64,000 nt of DNA from Gnetum montanum (GCA_015680685.1 MNCI01033682.1:25455-89454), one strand, 5' to 3'; counted from the stretch's first letter, positions 48,761 to 60,148 are shown. Numbers and translations: made by a program. The notes: generated by a model not told the origin, from the sequence alone.

Positions 48761-50100
48761 AAGCAGGATTAATAAATATTTTTTCTTTTCTTTGAATTTT
48801 ACAATTTTTGTTTTCCAGTTTTTCATCTTTCAATTTGTTGATTTATCTTTTCATTTATTGTCTCATCTTTTTATCTTATTATAAGTAATCTCATCTACAA
48901 ATAAAAAAATCATGTGACTTGTTGGTTGAGGTGTTGTTTTATGCTATCAAGTTTCAGGTGACTAATTATTTGGACAATGAACCCACAACATCCATCCACC
49001 CATTCTATTAATAAGAGGTTCTACTCTGGGTACAATGATATTCCTAATCATTAAAACTTAAAGTAATTTTTTTGTGTTATTGTGCCCAAAACAAAGAATG
49101 ATGGACCAAGAGGGAATGGTTAGGGTGTGACATCAAGGGGACTTGTCGATTCTCTTTGGTGACATCTGTGGGAGTTATCATGCAGCTTGGTTGTACTAAG
49201 ATCCTTGTAGATCTAATGAAAAATGGGAGTAAGAGTAATCAAAAGGCACTCAACCAGAAAAAAATAATGTTGTTCTAGGGGGTTCCACTGGAAAGACATG
49301 CATCCATGCCTGAAGGTTGGTGGCTTCTTTGGATTAAGCATTCAAAAAAAATATGTGCTGTAAAGCAAACTCACTTCTCCCTTGAACAAAACGCCAAGTG
49401 ATCATATGCCTTGTTGTCATAATGTTCTTACGGTTGTCCATCATTGGATGAAGCAATGCAATGCCATTGATTAGGGAATGGACTTGGTCCTGATTTCAGA
49501 GTGACGAGTTAATGACACATTAATCATGTCCTACATGTAGGATTCATTATGCCCTGAGTTTGTTACCTCATGTCTCAATTCCTACAATCCCTTCACCTCA
49601 CCTCGCTATTTGTATAATTGTGGCTTGTGACTTGGGTAGCATGGAATTCACCTCTCATCGCAGTGATATTTACATGTGTGTGTTTTTTGAGATTAGTGTT
49701 GATTGCACTTAACCCTTCTAGTGCCCACAGACATTTTAAGGTGTGGTTATGCAAGGGCATTATAGGTAGGAACCTGTTTTCGGAAGGACCCACTTGCGTA
49801 ACCTGTGTGATTGCACTTATAATGCATCTACCGCACATCATTCACTACCCTCTAAGTAGTACCAACGATTTTTTTCTTTCCCTTATTATCCTTCCAGTTC
49901 AAACGTTCCTATAAGCTAACACATATCCTTTTTTTCCTCCTTTTTTATGATTTTCATTGATAGATTTTACACCATTCTAATCTTTGTGCCTTTCGAATTA
50001 GTTGTATTACCCTAGACCCCTTTACATTGACCTATATGTCCTTAGTTTATACCTTAGAGTTTTGAAAATTTTAAAAAAATTTGGTAATTTTTTGAAGTGC
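48761..50100 (+). other. T-rich and conserved non-coding region of element A
   Basis: A T-rich stretch (48780-48900) directly follows gag and matches the sequence that follows integrase in elements 3 and 5, so the pol deletion ends here. The later part shares GGTTATGCAAGGGCAT (about 49743-49758) and GGAAGGACCCACTTGCGTAA (49785-49804) with elements 3, 5 and 9. No frame is supported. Confidence 0.6.
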
Positions 50101-50115
50101 CCTATTTTCAGTAGG

Positions 50116-50190
50116 ACGTGATATCAGGTACGCAATATTGGGTCCCTACTAGTGGGTACGCGATATTGCATCCTAAAAATATATATATAC
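50116..50190 (+). promoter_or_regulatory. Internal promoter-like block of element A
   Basis: GATATCAGGTACGCAATATT (50120-50139) differs from the U3 of the same element (AATATCAGATACGCGATATC) at four positions, all transitions. A second GTACGCGATATTGCATCC follows, then ATATATATATAC (50179-50190), about 505 bases upstream of the 3' ORF. The order, dyad cluster then TATA box, is that of the LTR promoter. Confidence 0.6.
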
Positions 50191-50684
50191 GTGGACCTCC
50201 CACACCTGTCAACATCATTTGTAACTGTTCACGTGGGGGAAGTTTTTTCAATTTCTTTCTATAACTTGTGATTGCGCATCTCTTGCGTCAATAATCATAA
50301 CTTGCTCACTAGTGCTCCGATTTTCCTTCCGTCTGAACCTACTTGAACCCAGAGTGTTCAGCTTAGTCATAGGGGAGGGTACACACCAAATTGCGCATAA
50401 TTTTTTCGAAATTCATCATCGCCCAAAGGACTCTATCAAGGGTAATTAGCTATAAAAATAATAATAAACATGTGCCAAAAACAATTTCATCTCCTTACCT
50501 ATACCGGGAAATTAAAATTCTGAAACCACCTAAGCAAAGTGGACCAATATTAAAATCTTTTGGGGGCATATTCCATAAAAACTCTTAACTTTAAAATCAC
50601 ACAGAATTGGAATTGACTCATTAAGGCAAGAAGTAAGGTATAACTTAACTCGGGTAAGCAACCTTACTAATGATTGGCCCCGTG

Positions 50685-50697
50685 TGATTGCAGATGG
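50685..50697 (+). promoter_or_regulatory. Splice-acceptor-like site at the 3' ORF start
   Basis: TGATTGCAG directly abuts ATGG. A branch-point-like CTTACTAATG lies at 50663-50672. Equivalent strings stand at the same place in elements 1 (5611-5623), 2 (9258-9270) and 9 (36607-36619). Confidence 0.5.
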
Positions 50698-53453
50698 TCC
50701 CAAAGCGTGCACAACAAGAAGGTCCCTCTTAGGGCATGTTTAATCAATGCAGGAGAGGTGGAAGACAGGTGCTTGCCGAACAACACGTAGAGTAGGAGGA
50801 GCAATCGTTCAGTATCCATCAAGAAGACCCTGCCACTGTGCAATCAAGATAGGCAGAAGGAGGAGCTACTACAGTGCCTAAACAGGGACGACACCTCACG
50901 TTGCCCCCGGAGTGTGTTCAGGCCATCCGTGAAAAGTCCACATCAGCTACCGTGATCGTGGAATTGAACTTTGGACCTTTCACGAAATTTGCTCCTGAGG
51001 CCGTTAAGGACCACCTCAAAGGGTTCCCATTATGGCCTATCCTCTCCGAAAGCGGTGCCTGGTACTTAGGAGAAACGTACCAATTTTGACACAATAAATA
51101 AGAAGGAACCACAGTTAACATTTGTGGTGTATCTATTGATTTCTCTGTCCAAGCTATTTCGGAAGTATTAAACTTTCCGAATACAGGGCCAAAGGTTGCT
51201 TGTCTATTCACTCGCTGTGATGCTGATGCACAAAAGGTTTGGTTAGACAAGGTGTACAGTAAAGAAGACAAGACCTATGGAGAGTTGAGGTTGGAAGAGA
51301 AAATCTACTTTAAAATTGGAACTTATCACACCTTCCCCACAAAAGGGTTAAACAGAATTTCAACATATGTGGCAAGAGGATGTGTGATATTGATGGGAAA
51401 GGTTAATGCTAACCTACCTCATCTATATTTCATGGAGATCCTAAGGTGGTTTGAGGAACATAAGACAGGAAATTTTCCGTTGCCCTTCCCTTGTCTCATC
51501 AGGAAGCTATGCAAGCATGCTAGTATTCAAGGATACACTAATGATGTCCTCAGGAAAGCCCAAAATGCTTCATACGTTGAACTCCTAAAGCCACCAACTG
51601 CAAGAAAAATTACTAGTGAGACGCTAGGGCCAGGACAAGAGCAAGAATAGACGGTGAGGCCCACTGCCACTCAACTTGCAGGGCCCAGCCAACCTCCAAG
51701 CACGGGACCCAGTCAACAGCAAAAAGCAGGACCTATCACGAGCCAACGAGATCAACTGCCACCGCTGCAGGATTACAGACCGTCGATGAGCCATCTTAGG
51801 GCCCTCGCTAAGAGGATCAGTTGGGGAAGTCGGGATGATGCAAATCTATTCCACGTCATCGATGATACCGTACGGCCCACTGTCTCTATAGATTGTGCAC
51901 GGGGTGAGGTGTCCATTCAAACAGGAGGAGAGGAGAGTTATTGGTCACAACAGATTTCAGGGAACGCTGCATCCTTCCAGGTGTAACTAGAAATAGGTGA
52001 AGGAGCCACAGTGGTGGTCATGTAGCACCAAGATGCAGCAGGAGCTGTAGAGGTGGTCATAGACCACATCAAGGAATCTTTTAATGTCCTTGTTATGCCA
52101 CCGGCAAATTTCACAGAACAACGGGATGCTCAAACTTTGGCCAGTCCCTCAATGACTCGTGCGGAGCATGAGGATTTGCTTGATCGAGTGCTGCAAACAG
52201 GACAAGTGATGACATCCTTGTTTGACATCCCATAGGATGTTACGACAGTACCATCAAACCTCATCTCCACCAAGGGAAAGCTAGTCATGACAGAGATGAG
52301 GGCCGAGCATGCAGAAGCAAAAGTGGCAAGACTACAAGAAAGGCTTGTAACCCTACAAGTAGTGCAGCGGGATCCCTCTCAATTCGTTCCCGCGGACCAG
52401 CTAGACAGCTTCAAGACGGACCAACTTAACAAATTGCTGGCAGAAAATAAAAAGGTGGCAGAGGAAAAAGAGAAGGCTGATTGGAATGCCTCCATGGCAC
52501 AAGCGCAAACTTACGTACATGCCACGGCACTTAAGGCATTACAGGAAGAAAACAAACAACTTGTTGCTAATAATCTTGGGTTGACCTCTGTGGAGAAACA
52601 AAAGAATGTTCTCGAAGAACATTTTCAGCGGCTGCGAGAACAGCTGATCAAGGTCAACCAGGACATGAGCTATTTGGCCAGAGAAAATCGAACCCTCTCA
52701 ATGGAGGAGGTACGCGCCATCCGTCAGAAGACGGCCATCGAAATAAGCGTGTGGCAAAACACGGCCAAGCGGCATGAAAAGTTAAAAGAGCACTTCCGAG
52801 ATCAGGTGGGAATGTACAAACAAATTATTGAAAAAAAAATCCATATGGCCAAGGCCCACCTCAATGCTTTTAGTGCACCACACATTGATTGGTGGGCCAT
52901 ATTGGATACATATGCATTTGCCCACCAGGCGGAACTTAAGAGCTGGGACCTGCAGATTCAAGATCTTATAGAATACATGGAGTTGGCAAATCTAAGGTAT
53001 GCCAATCTAGCCATGTTGACAGCAGGGCGCCCGAGGACAGAGCTCGAGAAGCAAGTAGCTACCACCTATGCCAAGTACAAAGCAGAATTTGTAGAACACA
53101 AGAAGATGTTGCAGAAGCTGGAAGTTGCAATTTCTGAATTAGAGGTGGTTAAAGCAAGCTACCAAGGACAAAAGGATGTCACAACAAACTTGGCTCGAAG
53201 GCTTACAAATTTTCCGAAGTATAGAGACAAAGCCAGAGCCTACGAGGAGGAACGACGGTTGTTTGTGACCTAGTGCATCAAAGCCAACACAATGTTTCCA
53301 CAACTACCGTGCCCATGGGAGGTGCCGACTCCATCAAACGTTGGAGTATCAACATGGACAGCACAAGATTCCTGAACTGAAGAGGAGAAACTCCAGGCAC
53401 TACTTCAACGTCATCACTTTCCAAAACCTGGAGCGCAGGACAAGGGAAAGTGA
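50694..53453 (+). pseudogene. 3' ORF of element A (single frame, stop-riddled)
   Basis: One reading frame runs from ATG 50694 for about 2.76 kb with no frameshift, broken by some twelve stops (among them 50730, 50793, 50850, 51087, 51099, 51648, 51984, 52023, 52233 and 53271), seven of them TAG. Layout: globular N-terminal third (to about 51600, with EEKIYFKIGTYHTFPTKGLN and NFPLPFPCLIRKLCK), a Pro/Gln-rich linker (51654-51780), a middle block (IDHIKESFNVLVMPPANF, AEHEDLLDRVLQTGQ), then a roughly 330-residue coiled-coil region (52287-53273, LEEHFQRLREQLIKVNQ, MYKQIIEKKIHMAKAHL) and a tail with FPQLPCPWEVP (53292 onwards). No signal peptide or membrane span. It lies where Athila elements carry an env-like ORF; the N-terminal third may relate to the plant transposon-protein domain found in such elements, which is a guess. 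Function unknown. Confidence 0.7.
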
Positions 53454-53680
53454 CCCATGGAGGAGCCACCACCACCAGGAACCACAAGTTCCACCCAATT
53501 TTGTAACTTAAGGAATTTTTCATTTTATCGTGTTGTGTCCAATCTTGTTCTATTAAGTTCTCCACTGCAGCATGAATAACTTCCCTATTAGTCAACAATC
53601 CCATACCTATCCACTGTGTAATCAATGGAACTTGTTCTCATTCTGACTCAAGGATGAGTTTTCATTCAATCGTGGGGATA

Positions 53681-53737
53681 TGATGAATCATGATTCATCG
53701 GGTTGCGATATCAGATACACAATATCGGGTACACAAT
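53681..53737 (+). repeat. 3' LTR of element A, truncated stub
   Basis: TGATGAATCATGATTCATCGGGTTG... matches the first 57 bases of the 5' LTR and then stops. A small inverted repeat ACAATT-AA-AATTGT sits on the break (53733-53746). Confidence 0.85.
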
Positions 53738-55466
53738 TAAAATTGTTTAGTTGAGAATTATAGTTGTTGAGGTAAAGAATTGATGTTGTCGTATTGGTAA
53801 TAAGTATTAATAAAAAATAACATTTAAAGTATATTTTTATATATTTTTTATAAACATATTGTATTCACTTACCACGTGTCTTTCCTTGCTTCCAAAAAAA
53901 TGCCCCCACACTCCGATGTTCCCCATCATTGTGAAACATAGCATATTATTAAACATAATGGAAACATATGATTATTGATGTTTTTCCCATATTTACTAAA
54001 AATAGGAATTAATCTAAACTACAATTAACTAATAGTGCAAGTAACATAAACTTCTCCTTGTTAACTAGTTGTCCTACTCAATTTACAAAGTAACCATTGA
54101 ACAACCAAACCAATTGACCACTAAATGAACCAAGTTAGCTGGTCATTGGACAGCCAAGCTTAGTATATTAACACTTAAGGTCTCAACATACTTATTTCAT
54201 TTTTACTAATGCAAGACATTAAAGAAACATTGCATAAATTTGCTAATGAATTATATAAAAATAAACCACAAAATGTAAAGTAAACTTATGTTTAAACTAA
54301 ACGTGAGAGTGCTCCTATACAAGAGAATCAATCTTAGTCTTCACCCAAACATGATTACATCATATAACCAGTCAAATCAAAACTGCTTACACGAGTGATT
54401 TCAGCTAGCACTTATCTCTTACACATACATTTATATATATTTATCACTCAAGACTTGCAAACTTGAAATGTGAAATATTTATCATTCAAGACGAGCAAAC
54501 TTGAGACGTTTCACATGTTGCATGTTGATTCTATCTAAAAATCCACTATGATTGATTCTTGCTATTTCAGGCGCCTTGTATTTTTACTTAGTATGATGTT
54601 TATTCGAAAAAAAACATATGATATTAAATCAAAAACTCAATAACGTTATTTTATTCTCCATGATGTGGGTCAAAATCTACGTAGTTTTCAGACCAAGAAT
54701 TTTCAAATTCAAAGTCTCTAATTTATCCAAATTTTTGCTCGGGAACACTCGCTACATCCTACTCAAGAAAGCCTGTATTGGCTATCTGTTGTAAAATTCA
54801 TTATCACTATCCCCTCATAAAAGAACGTACTGGAACAATTGGAAGACACAGAAAATGTTTGGTCCAGACTGAAAAGCACACCTACTTTCACAAGAGAATT
54901 TATGCCAATTTATCTTTAACAAAGTACTGTATGTACCGTATCATAGTGCACGCTTATTCTGTTAAACCTAGACCCTCTCTTATTAATGCACCCAATTGGC
55001 GTGAGTGTCTTCAAAACTATCAAATGGCTGTAAATCCTTAGAAAGTGTCTGTAAACTTCTACCTAATCCTTTGTGGTGATTTTCCAAACCCTGATAGAAG
55101 GTTCAAATTCGGTACCAATTTATGAAACGTTTTTAACCACTCAACCTTTTATGGCCTATTTTCAACCATTTAAGAGCCACATCAATCTACAAATTCCAAT
55201 CAGACGATAGAGAGAATCATTTTATAAAAAAAAAAAAAAACCGGACTTGAAATGGCCAGAATTACACATAAATTATTTATATGTCCAGATCACAGTACGG
55301 CAATTCTGGAAAAATTACACCAAGCGAATCCAAACATTAATGCAATCTCATTATATTACTTGTCAAGAAGCAACCATTCTCTATTTCAGGTTTTTTTAAA
55401 AAAACCAAATACCAGAACGTCAACAACTAAGATTTCTAGATCTTATGAAACAGTCCACTAATTGAA
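53738..55466. other. Low-copy AT-rich DNA, including the 3' untranslated region of the UBP1-like gene
   Basis: No credible gene. The right end must contain the 3' untranslated region and poly(A) site of the minus-strand gene ending at 55467. I cannot place the cleavage site. A run of 14 A lies at 55227-55240. Confidence 0.5.
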
Positions 55467-58400
55467 TTAGTGATAGTACATGAGTTGTTGCCGCATTGCT
55501 GCTGCTGCTGCTGCCGGATGACTGGCACCTGATGAAAAGCTCTCGTAAACATTTTGGTTACCCCCTGTTCCAAGCATTCCCATAGGACTTCCTAATCCAA
55601 GTCCTTGCTGACCAGAGAGTGGCAATAAAGGTTGACCAGCTCCCCCTTGGCTAATGTTCAGGTGACGCTGATATGCAACAAGGTCAGCAGCAGTGTACCC
55701 TTGACCCTGAGCAGCAACAACTCCTGCAAACGATCCTAACTGTTGCACATTTGAGGTGGCATTTGGAGGTGTGGGTTTACTGCCCCAAGAACACTGCAAA
55801 CATAAAAACAAAATTTAGAGCATCAGCCTTAATGCAAAAAACAACAACAATAATAATAATGTCATGCGTAATTATGACAGCACAAGGCCTCCGTCCACTA
55901 CTTTGATGGATTTCCCACAAATCACTCTGCCATTCGCTAAATGGATAGCTTGGGCAGCTTCCTCATGCGTGCGATATCGTACAAAACCAAAACCTTTGTC
56001 TCTTTGAATACGAACATCTTCAATGAGACCCACACCTAACCCCAAAAATTGCCGATGCAACTCAATCTGAGTGACCTGAAATCAGCATAAAACTATTGCT
56101 AAAAAACAGTTCATAAGGAAAAAAAACAACCGGTCTAGTCATGCATCATAATGAATGTGTCTCCTGTAGCTACTGTGTAAGTCATAAATTCTAAATTATA
56201 TCCTGAAAAAGAACAAAAACCTCATGCGGCAAGTTTCCAATATAAACAGTTGTATATGCTGGATTGTTTTCTGGCCCTGAATTTTGGTTGCTTAATTTTT
56301 GCTGCCCGCCTCCTGTCATGAAAAAACAGGAGCTTAACAAAAAATTATACACTATTTTTTAATACAAGTACAAATATTCGAGCAGTATCATGCGTACCCG
56401 ATGATCCATTCTGATCTGCACTCATATTTGTTGAAGCATTATTTGAACCATTTTCAGAATTTTGTTTCTCATCGCCTTGATTTGCTGATTTGGTAGCCCA
56501 GTTACACCTAATTTGCCTACTTCCAAGAGTCTTACCTGTGAAAAAAGGAAAATTTAGATCAAAATATACAACAGTTGCTAGTAATATACATCAAGGATTA
56601 ATTGTTTGCTTCCTGTAGTAAAGAATTCAAAAATTTGAAGCAAATTACCAGTCATCTCTTTGATAGCACTCTCTGCATCCTGAAACATCCGCACAAATTC
56701 AGAATATTAAGAAAATAACTTTTTAAAGATTAAGAAATAACTTGTTAGCATGTTATGTAACTTGCATCCTACAAATCCAATCTTAGTAGTTTATACTAAG
56801 GTATAAAATAATGCAGAAAACAAATTCTAGGAAGTGATTTCTAACAGATATACGCCTAGAATCTTATAATGCATGAAATTAAATATGATCTCCTATGATG
56901 CCTTAGCAAGTAACAAAGAAATAGGCTACCGCAAACTCAGAACAACATAAATGGTTGTCTTTGGGAGAAAATCAATGTCCACTTCGATAATATCACAATG
57001 TTCAATCTTACCTGTTGATTTCTAAATGACACAAAACCAAAACCCCTTGATCTGCCAGTCTTTTGATCCCACATAACCCTTGCATCACTACATGACAAAC
57101 ATGAAATGTTCATAAAAAAATAGAGTTGGCAGTCAGCAAATGCGTTAACTCCTCAAGAAAGTAAAACTAAATATATTTCTTGAGAAAAATTGCAGACTTA
57201 CGAAATGCTGGTGTACGGTGCGAAACAAGCATACAAAATTGCATCTGTGACTTCCGGACTCAAATCTCCAACAAAAATGCTAAAATGCCCTGAAAAACAA
57301 AATTTATAAATGTGAAAACACTGAAGATTGGTTGAATAAAAAATAAAATTCTTGATATCATAAATTAAATTAACCTGTAGTATCTTCCCGCTGTCCACTC
57401 GCAAAGGCCCAATTAACTTTGATTGGTTGACCAAAGCTACCCATCAATAAAAATAAGAATAATTGGATAGTAATTAGAACATTTTAAATAATACTGACAG
57501 CAAACCAATAGAACAGAGCAGAAAAAAGTACTTACATTGGTTTTCCATTAAGGGCTAAGATGGAATTTGCAGCAGATCTATGGTCAAAGTAGTCAACAAA
57601 TCCAAAGGATGACTGACATGAAAAAATAGCAAAAATAAGACATTTCATTCTTTTTATAAAAGTTAACAAAGTAAAATTTATCCCAAAAATGCACAAGAAA
57701 ATGAGTAATTCATGCTGCATGTCCATATGTTTAACTTCAATTTTCTACCTTTTCTTTCCTAATGAGTTTACATCCTTCAAGTGGACCAATTCTAGCAAAA
57801 ACCTCAGCAAGTAAAGCCTCAGTTACATTCATGTGGACATTTCCCACGTACCTGCAGAATGAAACAGAATAAATAAAATTTGGCAGGAAGACAAAGCAAA
57901 TTTCATGAAATTAGAGATAAAAATACATGTACAACAGTCGCCTCGGCTAAAAACTGTATCCAAGTGAACAAAAAAAGTCTCATAATACCTGACAAAATGC
58001 ACTGACAAAAATGCCCCGAAAAATAAAAAGTAAACAAATAAGGGAAAAATCAAACCCTATGATTTACTTAAAATTACGGACAGTGCACTCACACACTGCG
58101 ACATGAGCTTGAATCAAACCCGGGTGGCAGATTTCCACTTGGAATTGGCTCAATCTGCAAAATATAATTGTAAAAAAGTAGAAAAATAAAAATATAAAAC
58201 AAAAAAAAGAAGCTCAAACAAAACTACAATGTTTTACCAGAATCTCTCTATTACAACGAGAAAACACAAAAAAGGCCAAAAAGTTCTATGCAAAAGAAGC
58301 CCACTTTTCTGAAGCGCATACAAACTTCAATCTAAAGATCTGCAGATTGCAGAATTCATTGATGAAGATCCAAGTACTTTGAAAACTTTTCAAAAACGAC

Positions 58401-59415
58401 ACACAGATCAGGCATTATGGGACACAAATACATGCAATCTTATTGAGAGGAAGAAGTGTTAAATATTGCAAAAAATACGTGAAAATATCTTATGGCGCCA
58501 AATGCTACAATTTGTTTACAGTATCAGGACATGACTCTTCACAAAAGCAAAATTAAATCATGGTTAAGAAGATCCAATGCAATGTTAAAATAACAGGGAG
58601 AGTGTATCTACCGTTAAAAACCAAATATATGAAAAAAGAACCGAGATTGTGATTGAGATTGAGATTCACACAAAAGATACTTGCACGTGGAAGTCAGTGT
58701 TCGATAAGCATTACGACATCATGTAAAAGCAATCCAATCTTAGAGATTAAAAGGAGTGAGAAAAGAGTATTCTATTTTTCAAAATGGGAATGATACAGAA
58801 TTGTGATAAGAAAAAATAGAAACAAAGGTATCAACCTTTGTTTCGTAAAGGCGTACTTCAAAAACAAAACACGAAATTTCAAAATTCGCACAGAGAAGAA
58901 AGAGAAACAGAAACCAAAACACTTTAATGTAAGGTCGAATAAGGCCAGAAACTAAAACTCGACTTCTTTAAACTCCGAACCACGGCACGATTGATTTTTC
59001 ACAACCATTTTGTTTGCTATCGGCCTTAAACGCCAAAAAAAGTCCAAATTTCACCAAAATTCTGCGTCCGAGGTAATCGGAGCTCTATCGAAAAATGAAA
59101 TCTATAAAATGATCAGGGCAAAAACTCTTCAAAATCGCTCGCCAGCATGAAAGTTGAACCCGTCCGGATAAATTTCGAAAAAAAGAAACCTAACATCGGT
59201 TTGTCCACAGACAAAACAAGAAAAAACGGCGAAAGACGAAAGCTGAAACAACCACAAGACAAAGAAGCCAGAAAAAAGGGCAAATGCAATAGCAAAACTT
59301 TAGAGATAAAAACAAGTACCGGTGGCAACAACGCCGGATGATACAACGCGTGCTGCTGATGATCGCTGTGCAGCTGCTGCTGCAGCTGCTGTTGCGCCGC
59401 CGTTGTTGCATACAT
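55467..59415 (-). CDS. UBP1: Oligouridylate-binding protein (UBP1/TIA-1-like), three RRM domains
   Basis: Twelve exons: 59415-59320, 58154-58093, 57851-57749, 57612-57536, 57436-57375, 57289-57202, 57087-57012, 56679-56649, 56535-56398, 56312-56221, 56075-55902 and 55793-55467. All introns are GT-AG and phases match, giving 441 residues. Residues 1-32 are Gln/His-rich ([14 protein letters not shown]), then [14 protein letters not shown], a UBP1 hallmark. RRM1 (about 53-127) has YVGNV and [11 protein letters not shown]2 (136-213) has IFVGDL and RGFGFVSF, and RRM3 (265-337) has VYIGNL and KGFGFVRY. The end QQLMYYH is typical. Plant UBP1 proteins bind U-rich introns and 3' untranslated regions, promote splicing and mRNA stability in the nucleus and enter stress granules. 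The long first intron (1165 bases) follows the Gln-rich exon. Start choice: first ATG whose frame joins the conserved exon 2. It appears intact; the exact paralogue (UBP1A/B/C) is not resolvable. Confidence 0.93.
59320..59415 (-). repeat. CAG/CTG-rich repeat coding the Gln-rich N-terminus
   Basis: Interrupted CAG triplets (plus strand GCTGCTGCTG and GCAGCTGCTGCTGCAG, 59350-59395) encode [14 protein letters not shown] in exon 1. A second, C-terminal Ala stretch is coded by GCTGCTGCTGCTGC at 55498-55512. Confidence 0.8.
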
Positions 59416-59730
59416 ATTCTGTGCGCAAGCACGAGAAAATTAAAACTAAAACTAAGCCTCCTCCTGCTACTGCAACTGCTAGTAATACTTCTTCGATTCT
59501 TCTTCTGCTTCTCCTTCTGCTTTTGCTTTTGCTTGATTGATCGATGACTGACTTTTCCTGTGCTGTGCTGTGCTGCGTGTGTGCCTCCCTGCTTCGCCTT
59601 CCGAGCTGCTGGAAACCCTAGCGGAGGGCAGCTTCCAAAACCCTCCCTCCCTGCCTCTGTCTGCGTCGCTGACTAGACAACAGCAAATGCAAAGAACAGA
59701 AATTAATGAATCAAGCTTCACCGTATTTTA
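59416..59730 (-). other. 5' untranslated leader of the UBP1-like gene
   Basis: Higher GC than the surroundings, purine-rich in sense (AAGCAGAAGGAGAAGCAG near 59510). It contains AAACCCTAG on the plus strand (59613-59621), resembling a telo-box of plant translation-related genes. Extent inferred from the TATA box. Confidence 0.5.
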
Positions 59731-59750
59731 ACCTTTCCCATACGCTGCTG

Positions 59751-59760
59751 GTATATAGAT
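59751..59760 (-). promoter_or_regulatory. TATA box of the UBP1-like gene
   Basis: Sense ATCTATATAC, about 335 bases upstream of the ATG. A start site near 59725 would be expected. Confidence 0.5.
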
Positions 59761-60148
59761 GTATTTTTGTAAGGTTATCATAGGGGGAGGAGGAAGATCA
59801 TATTAATTGTTGGGTTTGTTTTCGACCAGGTTTGGACTTGTGACCTTTCCGTAAAACTCTTTCCTAGAGATGGTTGTATTTTTTTTTAACAGAACTTCAG
59901 AGTGGATAAAGGGTATCCAAACAAATCTACTACATACAAATAAAAAATTAAAAAATAACATTGATTTTGAATACCTACAGTGCACTGCAAAGGTAATCTG
60001 CGGAGGAGGCTGGTATTTTACTCTTTAGATGATAATAATTTTTTCAATAAATAATAAGTTACAAGCAAATAATTGCATCCTAACCGTAAGTGTTTTCCTA
60101 TTCTGAACATAAGGTGTTTTTATTATGTTTATGAACCATTGCTTCTAA
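59761..60148. other. Upstream region of the UBP1-like gene, no gene seen
   Basis: About 390 bases of AT-rich DNA separate the TATA box from the 3' LTR of element 5. No ORF or motif cluster is supported. Confidence 0.5.

Larger units (their letters stand above)
45726..53737 (+). mobile_element. Element A: Athila-like, pol-less, gag plus 3' ORF
   Basis: Sense order: 5' LTR (45726-46603), tRNA-Asp primer-binding site, gag (46727-48760), T-rich and conserved non-coding sequence (48761-50100), internal promoter-like block, 3' ORF (50694-53453), polypurine tract (GTGGGGATA, 53672-53680) and a 57-base stub of the 3' LTR. Protease, RT, RNase H and integrase are absent without a trace, so it is a non-autonomous derivative. 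It inserted into the gag of element 6. The least CpG-depleted element here, so probably among the younger ones. Confidence 0.85.

Noticed and set aside
54778-55041. Plus-strand 87-codon frame beyond the UBP1-like gene
   Set aside because: AT-rich low-copy DNA, no family resemblance, no splice or promoter context.
55902-56060. Read-through of the last UBP1 intron (VVDGGLVLS)
   Set aside because: The GT donor after the ...GKSIK codons joins in phase to CSWGSKPTP, the conserved UBP1 junction, so the extension is intron.
59190-59432. Cys-rich 80-codon frame overlapping UBP1 exon 1
   Set aside because: Alternative frame of the CAG repeat exon and first intron; the Gln-rich frame joins the conserved exon 2.
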